From positions 4,030,001-4,094,000 of the forward strand of contig NZ_JAMKCQ010000001.1 in assembly GCF_024169515.1 (NCBI RefSeq): a stretch of DNA of 64,000 nucleotides, in the 5' to 3' direction. The stretch's first letter is position 1, and every line of letters begins with the position of its first letter. This document shows positions 16,775 to 26,222 of this stretch, one piece after another. The DNA comes from Erwinia aphidicola. GTDB taxonomy: Bacteria > Pseudomonadota > Gammaproteobacteria > Enterobacterales > Enterobacteriaceae. The translations under genes and the position numbers were made by a program. The notes under the pieces were generated by a model. It saw only the letters and a program-made list of their open reading frames with translations, ran no database searches and was not told where the DNA came from.

Positions 16775-17869
16775 ATGAGTCAGTCAACGCCGATTAAATT
16801 TGCCTACTGGGTACCGAATGTTTCAGGTGGCCTGGTCATCAGTCATATCGCACAGCGCACCAGCTGGGATTTTGACTATAACCGCAAGCTCGCGCAGATT
16901 GCCGAGCAGGCTGGTTTCGAGTATGCGCTGACGCAGATCCGCTTTACCGCCGGATACGGCGCTGATAATCAGCATGAGTCGGTCAGTTTTTCCCAGGGCC
17001 TGTTGGGGGCCACCGAGAAGCTGAAGGTGATCGCCGCGCTGCTGCCAGGCCCCTGGAATCCAACGCTGGCGGCGAAACAGATCGCCACCATCAGCCACCT
17101 GTCGAATGCGCGCATCGCGGTGAATATCGTCAGTGGATGGTTTCGCGGCGAGTTCAAAGCGATTGGCGAGCCGTGGCTCGATCATGAAGAGCGCTATCTG
17201 CGATCCGAAGAGTTTATTCGCTGCCTGAAGGGCATCTGGCGCGAACCGACCTTTAACTTTGCCGGCGATTTCTACCGCTACCGCGACTACTCGCTGAAGC
17301 CAAAGCCACTGGACCCACAGCCGGAGATTTTCCAGGGCGGCAGCTCGCGTGCAGCGCGTGATATGGCCGCACGCGTCTCCGACTGGTACTTCACCAATGG
17401 CAATACCGTGGAAGGTATTCGCCAGCAGGTTGAAGATATCCGTCACAAAGCAGCAGCCAATCAGCATCAGGTAAAAATTGGCGTTAACGGTTTTGTTATC
17501 GCGCGTGACAGCGAGCAGGAAGCGCAACAGGTGCTACAGCAGATCCTCGACCACGCCAACCCTGATGCGGTAAAAGGCTTCCAGCATGAGGTTAAAAATG
17601 CCGGCAGCGCCTCGCCGGAAGGGGAAGGTAACTGGGCAAAATCCACGCTCGAGGATCTGGTGCAGTACAATGATGGTTTTAAAACTAACCTGATCGGTAC
17701 TCCGCAGCAGATTGCCGAACGTATTATGGCGCTAAAACAGGCCGGAGTGAGCCTGATGCTGCTGGGCTTCCTGCATTTCCAGGAAGAGGTCGAATTCTTT
17801 GGCCGTGAAGTGATCCCGCGGGTGCGCGAGCTGGAGCGGCAACAACAGCTGGAGTTGAGTCATGGCTGA
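16775..17869 (+). CDS. sfnG: FMNH2-dependent dimethylsulfone monooxygenase, SfnG family
   Basis: 364 residues from the ATG at 16775 (AAGGGGG ribosome binding site, 13 nt after the ssuD stop); the frame extends upstream into ssuD but that part is not needed. The N-terminus IKFAYWVPNVSGGLVISHIAQRT and the motifs ALTQIRFTAGYGA, LPGPWNPTLAAKQIATI, NIVSGWFRGEF, FQGGSSRAARDMAARVSDW closely follow Pseudomonas SfnG, which converts dimethylsulfone to methanesulfinate. Methanesulfonate arising from that product is an SsuD-type substrate, so the two genes form a logical pathway. Confidence 0.93.
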   Translation: MSQSTPIKFAYWVPNVSGGLVISHIAQRTSWDFDYNRKLAQIAEQAGFEYALTQIRFTAGYGADNQHESVSFSQGLLGATEKLKVIAALLPGPWNPTLAAKQIATISHLSNARIAVNIVSGWFRGEFKAIGEPWLDHEERYLRSEEFIRCLKGIWREPTFNFAGDFYRYRDYSLKPKPLDPQPEIFQGGSSRAARDMAARVSDWYFTNGNTVEGIRQQVEDIRHKAAANQHQVKIGVNGFVIARDSEQEAQQVLQQILDHANPDAVKGFQHEVKNAGSASPEGEGNWAKSTLEDLVQYNDGFKTNLIGTPQQIAERIMALKQAGVSLMLLGFLHFQEEVEFFGREVIPRVRELERQQQLELSHG

Positions 17870-19244
17870 GCGTCATATCGTTATCGTCGGCGGCGGGTTT
17901 ACCGGCACCGCCACGGCCATCCATCTGGCCGGGCTCGGTGACGCCGGGCTGACGGTAACGGTGATTGAGCCACGGCCGCAGCTGGCCTGCGGAGTGGCTT
18001 ACGGCACGCGCGACCCTGCACACCGCATCAACGTTCCGGCCGACCGCATGCAGCTCTCGGCGGCGCAACAGGGCGATTTTGACCGCTGGTTCCGCGCCTC
18101 GCAAGCGTTTGCGCAGGATGCCGATGCGCAGTGGCACGACGGTAAAGTTTACCCGCAGCGCGGGCAGTTTGCCGCCTGGGTTGCTGAGCAGTTCACCCAG
18201 GCACAGCAGAGCTCGGCGGTGACATTACGCCATATTTGCGGCCGGGCGGTGGCGCTGGAAGCGGGAAGCATTGTGACGGACGCGGGGCAGCGCGTGGCCG
18301 CCGATGACGTGGTGCTGGCGATCAGCCATCCACCGCCCGCGCTGCCGCGCCAGATTGCCGCAGCGCTGGAGGGGCACCCCGGCCTGATTGCTAACCCGTG
18401 GCGTGAGGGGGCGCTGAGCGCTATTGCGGCGGATGAGCGCATCGCGATTATCGGCAGCGGGCTGAGCATGTCGGATGTCGTGGCAACGTTACACCGTCAC
18501 GGGCATCGCGGCCCGGTCAGCGCCTTTTCACGCCGTGGCCTGCTGCCACGCCCAAATCTCAGCGGTGCTTATCAACCCACGCCGCTGGATTACCAGCAGC
18601 CGCAGGCCAGCACGGTGCTGGCGTGGCTGCGGCGTATTCGCCGCGAGATTGCGGCCAGCGGGCTGCCGTGGCAGCTGGTGCTCGACGATATTCGCCTGAA
18701 CGGCCAGCGCATCTGGCAGCAGCTGTCTCTTGACGAACAGCGCCGCTTCCTGCGCCATCTGCGCCCGTGGTGGGATGTGCACCGCTACCGCATCGCTCCT
18801 CAGGTCAGCCAGGTGCTGGAGCAGTGGCTGACTAGCGGGCAGCTGACGGTGAGTGCCGCCAGGCTGGGCGCGGTGCGGGCCGCCGGGCAGCAGATTGAGT
18901 TGACGCTCCAGCCGCGCAGAGCGCCGGCGCGGCAACTTACCGTTGACCGCGTAATTATTACCACCGGCCCGGCGCACGGCAGCCTGTTGAGCAGCGACGC
19001 GCTGCTGCATCAGTTAACTATCGCTGGCATCATCCAGCCCGATCCGCTGGCGCTGGGTATTGCGGTGAATGCCCTGTCGCAGACCCTTAACCGCAGCGGG
19101 CAAGCCAACCCGCATCTGTATGTCGCCGGGCCGGCTGCCCGTGGCCGCTTTGGCGAACTTATGGGGCTGCCGCAGGTGGCGGAGCATGCCGAAAGCGTGG
19201 CGCGCCAGCTGCTCGGCCTCGATGCGGAGCGATGTCCCGCCTGA
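17862..19244 (+). CDS. FAD/NAD(P)-binding oxidoreductase (NAD_binding_9 family)
   Basis: 460 residues; starts 8 nt inside the sfnG gene, implying translational coupling. The dinucleotide motif IVIVGGGFTGTATAIHLA binds FAD, EPRPQLACGVAYGTRDPAHRINVPA is the typical second element of this family, and IAIIGSGLSMSDVVATLHRHG is a second Rossmann motif. The family is poorly characterised. In this operon it could supply reducing equivalents or oxidise a sulfur intermediate, but that is an inference; it is not a classical FMN reductase of the SsuE or Fre type. Confidence 0.85.
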   Translation: MAERHIVIVGGGFTGTATAIHLAGLGDAGLTVTVIEPRPQLACGVAYGTRDPAHRINVPADRMQLSAAQQGDFDRWFRASQAFAQDADAQWHDGKVYPQRGQFAAWVAEQFTQAQQSSAVTLRHICGRAVALEAGSIVTDAGQRVAADDVVLAISHPPPALPRQIAAALEGHPGLIANPWREGALSAIAADERIAIIGSGLSMSDVVATLHRHGHRGPVSAFSRRGLLPRPNLSGAYQPTPLDYQQPQASTVLAWLRRIRREIAASGLPWQLVLDDIRLNGQRIWQQLSLDEQRRFLRHLRPWWDVHRYRIAPQVSQVLEQWLTSGQLTVSAARLGAVRAAGQQIELTLQPRRAPARQLTVDRVIITTGPAHGSLLSSDALLHQLTIAGIIQPDPLALGIAVNALSQTLNRSGQANPHLYVAGPAARGRFGELMGLPQVAEHAESVARQLLGLDAERCPA

Positions 19245-19331
19245 CGCCGTAACTCACCGTTGATTCACCCTTAAAAACTATCACCTGCAGCGGGCGGGCT
19301 GGATCCGGCCGTGTAAAATTCGGAGTGTGCT

Positions 19332-20741
19332 ATGTCTTCACAACGTGAAATTCGTCTTAACGCCTTTGATATGAACTGCGTGGGCCACCAGTCTCCGGGC
19401 CTGTGGGCGCATCCGCGCGACCGCTCCTGGCAGTATAAGGATCTGAGCTACTGGACCGAGCTGGCACGTCTGCTGGAGCGCGGCAAGTTCGACGGCCTGT
19501 TTATTGCCGATGTCCTTGGCGTCTACGACGTGCTGAACGGCGATAATGCCGCCGCCATCCGCAACGCTACCCAGGTGCCGGTTAACGATCCGCTGGCGCT
19601 GATCACCCCGATGGCGCTGGTGACCGAGCATCTCGGCTTTGGCCTTACCGCATCGCTGTCGTTTGAGCATCCTTACCCGTTTGCCCGCCGCATCTCCACC
19701 CTGGATCATCTGACCAAAGGGCGCATCGGCTGGAATATTGTCACCTCCTATCTGGAGAGCGGTGCGCGCAATATCGGCCACCAGGCGCAGACCGATCACG
19801 ATGCACGCTACGACTACGCCGATGAATATTTGCAGGTGGTGTACAAACTGCTGGAAGGCAGCTGGGAGGAGGGAGCCATCCTGCGCGATCGCCAGCGCCG
19901 CATCTTCAGCGACCCAACGAAAATCCATCCGATCAATCACCAGGGCACCTTCTTCCAGGTGCCGGGCATTCACCTGTGTGAACCGTCGCCGCAGCGCACG
20001 CCGGTGCTGTATCAGGCTGGAGCATCCAGCCGCGGCAAGCAGTTCGCCGCCGAGCACGCCGAGTGCGTATTTGTGGCCGCGCCGTCGAAAGTGCTGCTGA
20101 AGAAGACGGTCGCCGATATCCGCCGCCGCGCCGCAGAGGCCGGGCGCGATCCGCGCAGCATTCTGATCTTCAACCTGCAAACGGTAATCGTTGACGAAAC
20201 CGATAAAGCGGCGCAGGCGAAATGGCAGGAGTACAAAAGCTACGTCAGCTACGAAGGCGCGCTGGCGCTGATCTCCGGCTGGACCGGCATCGACTTCGGC
20301 CAGTATCAGCCGGACCAGGTGCTGAAACATCTGCACACCAACGCTATCCAGTCAGCGGTGGAAACTTTCTCCACCGCCGATCCAAATCGTCAGTGGACGG
20401 TGCAGGGGCTGGCGGACTGGGTGGGGATTGGCGGCTTTGGACCGCTGCTGGTCGGCAGTGCGCAGACCGTTGCAGACGAGCTGCAAAGCTGGGTCGAAGA
20501 GACGGATGTTGACGGCTTCAACCTCGCCTACGCGGTAACGCATGAAACCTTTAGCGACGTGGTGGAGCACCTGGTCCCGGAGCTGCAAAAGCGCGGGGTC
20601 TACAAACAGGATTATCAGGCGGGTACGCTGCGCGAGAAGCTGTTTAAGCAGGGGCCGCGCCTGCAGTATCCGCATCCGGGGGCCGGATACCGCCGCGCGG
20701 CCACCGCTGGGGTGCCCCATGCCGATGAGGTCACGCCATGA
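19332..20741 (+). CDS. NtaA/SnaA/DszA-type flavin-dependent monooxygenase
   Basis: 469 residues of the luciferase-like superfamily, matching the nitrilotriacetate monooxygenase A / DszA branch: NAFDMNCVGHQSPGLWAHP, GKFDGLFIADVLGVYD, TEHLGFGLTASLSFEHPYPFARRISTLDHLTKGRIGWNIVTSYL, and VLYQAGASSRGKQFAAEHAE. DszA oxidises dibenzothiophene sulfone and related enzymes act on other sulfones, so a sulfone or sulfonate substrate fits the operon. It needs FMNH2. An 87-nt gap separates it from the upstream gene; its stop overlaps the ABC ATPase start. Confidence 0.92.
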   Translation: MSSQREIRLNAFDMNCVGHQSPGLWAHPRDRSWQYKDLSYWTELARLLERGKFDGLFIADVLGVYDVLNGDNAAAIRNATQVPVNDPLALITPMALVTEHLGFGLTASLSFEHPYPFARRISTLDHLTKGRIGWNIVTSYLESGARNIGHQAQTDHDARYDYADEYLQVVYKLLEGSWEEGAILRDRQRRIFSDPTKIHPINHQGTFFQVPGIHLCEPSPQRTPVLYQAGASSRGKQFAAEHAECVFVAAPSKVLLKKTVADIRRRAAEAGRDPRSILIFNLQTVIVDETDKAAQAKWQEYKSYVSYEGALALISGWTGIDFGQYQPDQVLKHLHTNAIQSAVETFSTADPNRQWTVQGLADWVGIGGFGPLLVGSAQTVADELQSWVEETDVDGFNLAYAVTHETFSDVVEHLVPELQKRGVYKQDYQAGTLREKLFKQGPRLQYPHPGAGYRRAATAGVPHADEVTP

Positions 20742-21751
20742 TTGAAATTGACAGCCTGCGTAAACACTACCCGACGGCGGGCGGAAAGACGGTGGAGGTG
20801 CTGAAAGGCCTCTCTCTCACCGTGCCCGCAGGGTCGATTACCGCCGTAGTGGGGCCAAGCGGTGCCGGGAAATCGACGCTGGCGAAATGCATCAGCCTGC
20901 TGGAACGCCCCAGCTCCGGCAGCATCCGCGTTAACGGGGAAGATCTGTCGCGCCTGTCGGGAGAGGCACTGCGCCGTGAGCGACGCGCAATCGGCACGGT
21001 CTTTCAGTCTTCGGCGCTGCTGGCGCGTAAAACCGCCTGGGAAAATATCGCGCTACCGCTGCAGTGGCTGGGCGTGGTGCCGGGGCAGGTTAAGCAGCAC
21101 GTTGACCAGCTGCTCGACAGCGTTGGCCTGAGCGACAAAGCGGGCTATTACCCGGCGCAGCTCTCCGGCGGTCAGCGCCAGCGCGTCGGGATTGCCCGGG
21201 CGCTGGCGCTGAAGCCCTCGGTGCTGCTGGCGGACGAAGCCACCTCCGGGCTGGACCCGCAGGCGACGGCCTCCATCCTGCTGCTGTTGCAACAGCTACG
21301 GCAGCAGTTTGGCCTGGCGATTGTCCTGATCACCCATGAGATGGACGTGGTGCGCAGCACGGCGGATGCGGTGGCAGAGATCCGCGACGGTCAGCTGGTA
21401 CAGCAGGGCACGCTGCGCGACTTGCTCAGCACGCCAGGCTCGGCGCTGGGAGAGCAGCTGTTTCCACTGCGCCCACTTTCAGCGTCAGCCGACCTGCTGC
21501 TGCAGCTGACCTACGCCACGCCGCTGGCCACTGACTGGATCGGGCGGATCGGCCAGCAGTGTCACTGCCAGATTGATCTGCTGGCCGCGCATGTGGAAGA
21601 GGTTGGCGGGCAGCTGGCCGGGCGTATGCAGATTGGCGTGCGTTTCAATCAGCGCCCGCTGGAAGCCAGGGCGCTGATCGCGCAAATGGCCGAGCTGGGA
21701 ATTATTGCCCAGCTGATTGAGGCGCGTCCGCGCCTGCAGGAGGCCGGATGA
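20738..21751 (+). CDS. ABC transporter ATP-binding protein, MetN-like with NIL domain
   Basis: 337 residues, ATGA overlap with the upstream monooxygenase gene. Walker A GPSGAGKST, the Q-loop around VFQSSALL, signature LSGGQRQRVGIARAL, Walker B VLLADEATSGLDP and the H-loop LITHEMDVV are complete. The C-terminal segment after about 250 (LLQLTYATPLATDWIGRI...RMQIGVRF) resembles the NIL regulatory domain of MetN. Together with the next two genes it makes a MetNIQ-type importer. In this operon the cargo is more likely an organosulfur compound than methionine itself. Confidence 0.92.
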   Translation: MIEIDSLRKHYPTAGGKTVEVLKGLSLTVPAGSITAVVGPSGAGKSTLAKCISLLERPSSGSIRVNGEDLSRLSGEALRRERRAIGTVFQSSALLARKTAWENIALPLQWLGVVPGQVKQHVDQLLDSVGLSDKAGYYPAQLSGGQRQRVGIARALALKPSVLLADEATSGLDPQATASILLLLQQLRQQFGLAIVLITHEMDVVRSTADAVAEIRDGQLVQQGTLRDLLSTPGSALGEQLFPLRPLSASADLLLQLTYATPLATDWIGRIGQQCHCQIDLLAAHVEEVGGQLAGRMQIGVRFNQRPLEARALIAQMAELGIIAQLIEARPRLQEAG

Positions 21752-22452
21752 AAGCGCAGGATGTGATAAGCCAGGACACGCCATGGAGCCAGATACACCG
21801 GCTGATGCTGCCTGCTTACGGTGAAACCTGGCTGATGGTCGGTATTGTGATGCTGTTTGTGGTGTCGCTCGGCGGGCTGCTCGGCGTGGTGCTGTTTAAT
21901 ACCTCAGCGCGCGGGCTGTTTTCCCACCCGGCGGCCCATCGCAGCCTGAGCTGGCTGGTGAACATTGGGCGCTCGCTGCCGTTTCTGGTGCTGATGGCGG
22001 CGATTATCCCCTTCACCTTCTGGCTGACCGGCACCACCATTGGTATTCCGGCGGCGGTGATCCCGATGATCGTCGCCGGAACGCCATTTTTTGCCCGGCT
22101 GGTGGAGAACGCGCTGCGCGAGCTGCCGGCGGAAGTGACGGCGGTCGGGCTGGTGTCCGGCGGTTCGCGCTGGCAAATCATCTGCGGCGCGCAGCTCAGT
22201 GAGGCACTGCCGGCGATTGTAGCCGCCATCACGCTGAACCTGATTTCAATGATCGAATATTCGGCTATCGCCGGCACCATCGGCGCGGGCGGCATTGGTT
22301 ATCTGGCGGTGGTGTATGGCTATCAGCGTTTTGATAATCACATCATGATCGCCACCATTGTCGTGCTGATCGCCACTATTCAACTGATTCAACTGATTGG
22401 CGACCGCGTGGTTGCCAGACTTCAACACTCTCAGGGAACGCACACATCATGA
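21748..22452 (+). CDS. ABC transporter permease, MetI-like
   Basis: 234 residues, ATGA overlap with the ATPase gene. About five membrane helices; the segment RELPAEVTAVGLVSGGSRWQIICGAQLSEALPAI is the EAA loop that docks on the ATPase, and NLISMIEYSAIAGTIGAGGIGYLAVVYGYQRF is the conserved C-terminal region of MetI. It forms the inner-membrane channel of the MetNIQ-like importer. Confidence 0.93.
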   Translation: MKAQDVISQDTPWSQIHRLMLPAYGETWLMVGIVMLFVVSLGGLLGVVLFNTSARGLFSHPAAHRSLSWLVNIGRSLPFLVLMAAIIPFTFWLTGTTIGIPAAVIPMIVAGTPFFARLVENALRELPAEVTAVGLVSGGSRWQIICGAQLSEALPAIVAAITLNLISMIEYSAIAGTIGAGGIGYLAVVYGYQRFDNHIMIATIVVLIATIQLIQLIGDRVVARLQHSQGTHTS

Positions 22453-23324
22453 CGCAGCAAACTTTTGAACTGAAAAAGAAGAAAACCTGGCCGTGGCTGG
22501 TGGCCGTGGTGCTGATTGCGCTGATTGCGCTACTCGGCTGGCACTTCAGCCGCCAGCAGCAACATAGCGTGACCTTTGGCACCACGCTGAAGGTGCACTT
22601 CGAGCCGGCCATGGCGGGTGAACAGAAGCTGATCGAGTACGTGGCGCAGCATATTGCCCCGGACTACGGTATTCAGCTGGAAGCGGTGGGGTTGCAGGAT
22701 CCGGTGCAGGCCGACCGCGCCGTGGCGGAGGGGCAATATGCGGCCACGGTGTATCAACACCAGTGGTGGCTAAAGCAGGTGGTGGATGCCAATAAATTCG
22801 AACTCAGCTCCACGCTGCCGCTGTTCCAGTGGGCGTTTGGTATCTACTCGGACCGCTATAAGGCGATTGCCGATCTGCCCAACGGCGCAGAAATCGTGGT
22901 GCCAAACGACGGGGCGAACCAGGGGCAGGCGCTGTGGCTGCTGCAGCGCATTGGTCTGATTGGCCTCGATCCTAACGTTGAGCCGCGCACCGCCAAAATT
23001 AAAGATATTGTGAAAAACCCACATAACTTTAATTTTAAAGAGCTGGATTTATTAACCATGCCGCGTGCCTTAAATTCTGTCGATGCCGCAATCGGTTATG
23101 TTTCACAGTTTGATGCCGGTAAAGTCGGGCGTGATAAAGGCATATTATTCCCACCCGCGCCGCGTACCTTCGCCTCACAGTTAGTCATTGGTACTCCCTA
23201 TTTAAATGATGAGAATATTATCAAGTTAAAAAAAGCATTTGCCGATCCACGCGTGCAGAAGTGGCTTAAAGAGACTCAGGATCCGCAGGTGCAGGGCGTA
23301 TTAGTGCCGGTATCGGCAGATTAA
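22449..23324 (+). CDS. MetQ/NlpA-family substrate-binding protein with an N-terminal membrane anchor
   Basis: 291 residues, ATGA overlap with the permease gene. The mature part (VTFGTTLKVHFEPAMAGEQKLIEYVAQHIAPDYGIQLE) aligns with the MetQ family, which normally carries a lipobox cysteine. Here the N-terminus is KKKKTWPW followed by a hydrophobic stretch (about 12-32) with no cysteine and no clear signal-peptidase site, so the protein should stay tethered by a transmembrane helix. The ligand is presumably a sulfur compound. A strong terminator follows. Confidence 0.9.
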   Translation: MTQQTFELKKKKTWPWLVAVVLIALIALLGWHFSRQQQHSVTFGTTLKVHFEPAMAGEQKLIEYVAQHIAPDYGIQLEAVGLQDPVQADRAVAEGQYAATVYQHQWWLKQVVDANKFELSSTLPLFQWAFGIYSDRYKAIADLPNGAEIVVPNDGANQGQALWLLQRIGLIGLDPNVEPRTAKIKDIVKNPHNFNFKELDLLTMPRALNSVDAAIGYVSQFDAGKVGRDKGILFPPAPRTFASQLVIGTPYLNDENIIKLKKAFADPRVQKWLKETQDPQVQGVLVPVSAD

Positions 23325-23342
23325 ATTAACACGCATCAACAG

Positions 23343-23366
23343 GCCGGGCATATTGCCCGGCTTTTT
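23343..23366 (+). terminator. Rho-independent terminator of the ssuD-metQ-like operon
   Basis: GCCGGGCA/TGCCCGGC stem with a TAT loop followed by TTTTT, 19 nt after the stop codon. It separates the first sulfur operon from the MFS/oxidoreductase unit. Confidence 0.92.
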
Positions 23367-23490
23367 GCGTTGGAAAAATATATCCAATTGATTTTAAAGC
23401 ATAATAAAATCATTTTTCCTTGTTTGTTATTACAGCGCTTCCTCTTTATAAATGCAGTGTTACCTGCTAATAAAATAATATGAGGATACT

Positions 23491-24954
23491 ATGAGTACAT
23501 TAAATATTGACGATGGTGTTATTTCACCCCCCTCGTCCTCAACACCGGTGCGTTCCGTCAGTGATGTGGCGCAGTTAATTAACACCAGTACCAGCAAAAA
23601 CAGTTACGCCCGCTGGATTGTCTTTCTGGCACTCGGCGGGGTGTTTTTAGATGCCTACGATCTCACCACACTCTCATACGGTATTGATGATGTGGTTAAA
23701 GAGTTCGGCTTAACCCCGGCAATCACCGGGCTGGTCACCTCATCGATTATGATCGGCACCATCGTTGGCAACCTGCTGGGCGGCTGGCTGACCGATAAAT
23801 ATGGCCGCTATTCGGTATTTATGGCCGATATGCTGTTCTTTGTGGTCTCGGCGCTCGCCGCCGGACTGGCGCCAAACGTCTGGGTGCTGATCGGTGCGCG
23901 TTTCCTGATGGGGATCGGCGTGGGGATCGACCTGCCGGTGGCGATGGCTTATCTGGCTGAGTTCTCCAAATTTACCGGCAAGGGCAATAAAGCCGCACGT
24001 TTAGCCGCGTGGTGCCCGATGTGGTACGCGGCGTCGTCGGCCTGCTTCTTTATTATTTTCGCGCTGTATTTCCTGCTGCCGAAAGAGCACGCCGACTGGC
24101 TGTGGCGTGCCTCGCTGCTATTTGGCGCGGTGCCAGCCCTGCTGATTATTGCGGTGCGCAGCAAATTTATGAATGAGTCCCCGCTGTGGGCGGCGAACCA
24201 GGGCGATCTGGAAGGGGCGGCACGTATCCTGCGCGACTCTTACGGTATCAGCGCCCACGCGGCGGAAGCCCACGAACGCGAGCCGGTAAAAAAAGCGCCG
24301 CCGAAAGTCAGCTTCCGCGTGCTTTTTCATAAGCCGTATCGTGAACGTACTATTGTCACGGCGGTGATGAATATCTGTATCTCCTTCGAATACACCGCCA
24401 TCGCCTTCTTCCTGCCGTCGATCCTCGCGCAGTTCCTCGGCGCTGGCGTATTTGAAACTATCTCCGCTTCGCTGGGGCTTAATGCGCTGTTCGCCTTTAC
24501 CGGTGGACTGCTGGGGATGCGCCTGGCATGGAAATTCCCGTCGCGCCACGTGGCGATTGCCGGGTTCGCGCTGCAGTTTATTGCGCTAATCTCGCTGGCG
24601 CTGATTGGCCACCCAACCGCCACGCCTGGCGTGGTGTTTGCCATTCTGATGCTCGGTCTGTGGCTGTTTGCCGAAGGCTTCGGTCCCGGCGCGCAGATGA
24701 TGATCTACCCGGCGCTCTCTTATCCCACTCATATTCGTGCAACCGGCGTCGGTTTTGGCCGCTCGCTGTCGGGGGTTGGCAGCGCGCTGGCGCTGTTTAT
24801 CCTGCCAATTTTGCAGGCTGCCTACGGCACCAATATGTTCTGGATCGTCTCGCTGGCCGCGATTATCCCGATTATTTTCCTGCTGATTATCCGCTTTGAA
24901 CCGACCCGGCAGGATATTGACGACCAATCTGAAACCGGAGGATCCCATGTCTGA
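23491..24954 (+). CDS. MFS transporter (sugar/aromatic-acid porter type) in the sulfur cluster
   Basis: 487 residues, twelve predicted helices. Motifs: FLDAYDLTTLSYGIDDV in helix 1, GGWLTDKYGRYSVF as the loop 2-3 signature, and IGVGIDLPVAMAYLAEFS in helix 4. A hydrophilic N-terminal tail of about 40 residues precedes the first helix. It overlaps the next gene by 8 nt, so importer and oxidoreductase are probably co-translated. An organosulfur compound is the likely cargo from context only. Confidence 0.9.
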   Translation: MSTLNIDDGVISPPSSSTPVRSVSDVAQLINTSTSKNSYARWIVFLALGGVFLDAYDLTTLSYGIDDVVKEFGLTPAITGLVTSSIMIGTIVGNLLGGWLTDKYGRYSVFMADMLFFVVSALAAGLAPNVWVLIGARFLMGIGVGIDLPVAMAYLAEFSKFTGKGNKAARLAAWCPMWYAASSACFFIIFALYFLLPKEHADWLWRASLLFGAVPALLIIAVRSKFMNESPLWAANQGDLEGAARILRDSYGISAHAAEAHEREPVKKAPPKVSFRVLFHKPYRERTIVTAVMNICISFEYTAIAFFLPSILAQFLGAGVFETISASLGLNALFAFTGGLLGMRLAWKFPSRHVAIAGFALQFIALISLALIGHPTATPGVVFAILMLGLWLFAEGFGPGAQMMIYPALSYPTHIRATGVGFGRSLSGVGSALALFILPILQAAYGTNMFWIVSLAAIIPIIFLLIIRFEPTRQDIDDQSETGGSHV

Positions 24955-26152
24955 TATTCACCCTGACTATGCCGCGCTGGCGGCAGCCTTTCGCCCCATT
25001 TTCGCGCGTATTGCCGAGGGCGCCGTAGAGCGTGAAACCACGCGCACGCTGCCCACGGAACCGATCCGCTGGCTGAAAGAGGCCGGATTTGGCACCCTGC
25101 GCATTCCGCAACAGCAGGGCGGATTCGGCGCCACGCTGCCGCAGCTGTTCCAGCTGCTGACGGAGCTGGCCGAAGCCGACTCAAATCTGCCGCAGGCGCT
25201 GCGCGCGCATTTTGCCTTTGTCGAAGACCGCCTGAATCAGCCAGATAGCGCGCAGCGGCAGAGCTGGTTCCGCCGTTTTGCCGATGGCGAACTGGTGGGC
25301 AGCGGCTGGACTGAAATCGGCACTGTTAAGCTGGGCGAGGTGATCACCAAAGTCAGCCCAGTGGAAAACGGCTGGCAGCTCGACGGGGAGAAGTTCTACA
25401 GCACCGGATCACTGTATGCCGACTGGATCGATGTCTACGCTCAGCGCAGCGATAACGGCCGTGATGTGATTGCGCTGGTGAATACCCATCAGGCGGGAGT
25501 GGAGCGTGATGATGACTGGGATGGCTTCGGGCAGCGTCTGACCGGCAGCGGCAGCACGCGCTTCCGTCAGGCGCGGGTGGAGCAGGCGCACGTATTTGAT
25601 TTCAGCGAGCGCTTCCGCTATCAGACCGCGTTCTACCAGCACGTGTTACTGGCAACGCTGGCCGGTATCGGCAGGGCGGTGAAGCGTGATGCCGCGGCGG
25701 GAGTGGCAAACCGCACGCGCACCTACAGCCACGGCAATGCCGGACGGGTCAAAAATGATGCGCAGGTGTTGCAGGTGGTGGGGCAGATATCCAGCTGGGC
25801 GTGGGCGGTGGAAGCCACGGTACAGCGCGCCGCCCACTCGCTGCAGCTGGCTTATGAGCTGCACAACAGCGGGGATGAAGCGCGCATTCAGCAGGCGAAC
25901 GTCCTGGCCGAGCTGGAATCGGCGCAGGCGCAGGTGGTGGCGAGCGAGCTGGTGCCGCGTGCTGCCAGCGAGTTGTTTAATGCGCTCGGCGCATCGGATA
26001 CCCGCGTCAGCAAGGCGCTGGATCGCCACTGGCGCAATGCCCGCACGGTAGCCTCACATAATCCGGTGATTTATAAGATCCGCAATGTCGGGGACTGGGA
26101 AGTCAACGGCAAAGAGCCGACGTTTATCTGGCAGATTGGTAACGGGGAATAA
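24947..26152 (+). CDS. Acyl-CoA-dehydrogenase-fold flavin monooxygenase (DszC/SfnB-like)
   Basis: 401 residues from the ATG at 24947 with GGAGG upstream, inside the end of the MFS gene; the earlier in-frame ATG would put most of the extension in the transporter gene. Domains follow the acyl-CoA dehydrogenase plan: an N-terminal helical domain (RWLKEAGFGTLRIPQQQGGFGATLPQL), a beta domain (GSGWTEIG, GEKFYSTGSLYADWI) and a C-terminal helical bundle. The catalytic Glu of true acyl-CoA dehydrogenases is not evident. DszC (dibenzothiophene monooxygenase) and the sulfur-acquisition protein SfnB belong to this group, so oxidation of a thioether or sulfoxide is plausible. Confidence 0.88.
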   Translation: MSDIHPDYAALAAAFRPIFARIAEGAVERETTRTLPTEPIRWLKEAGFGTLRIPQQQGGFGATLPQLFQLLTELAEADSNLPQALRAHFAFVEDRLNQPDSAQRQSWFRRFADGELVGSGWTEIGTVKLGEVITKVSPVENGWQLDGEKFYSTGSLYADWIDVYAQRSDNGRDVIALVNTHQAGVERDDDWDGFGQRLTGSGSTRFRQARVEQAHVFDFSERFRYQTAFYQHVLLATLAGIGRAVKRDAAAGVANRTRTYSHGNAGRVKNDAQVLQVVGQISSWAWAVEATVQRAAHSLQLAYELHNSGDEARIQQANVLAELESAQAQVVASELVPRAASELFNALGASDTRVSKALDRHWRNARTVASHNPVIYKIRNVGDWEVNGKEPTFIWQIGNGE

Positions 26153-26166
26153 CAAGGTATGGATTA

Positions 26167-26196
26167 AGGGTCGATCGAAGAAGATGATCGACCCCT
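26167..26196. terminator. Palindromic repeat between convergent oxidoreductase and ssuA-like genes
   Basis: GGGTCGATC (26168-26176) and GATCGACCC (26186-26194) flank a purine-rich loop. It is a variant of the dispersed GTAGGGGTCGACC-class element, here inverted. Confidence 0.7.
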
Positions 26197-26222
26197 ACCG
26201 TTTTGAACGGCCCAGATTTACA

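Noticed and set aside
20738..23324. Plain methionine importer MetNIQ
   Set aside because: The subunits are MetNIQ-like, but the position in a sigma-54-controlled organosulfur operon and the unusual receptor anchor make a different sulfur ligand more likely, so the met symbols are not used.
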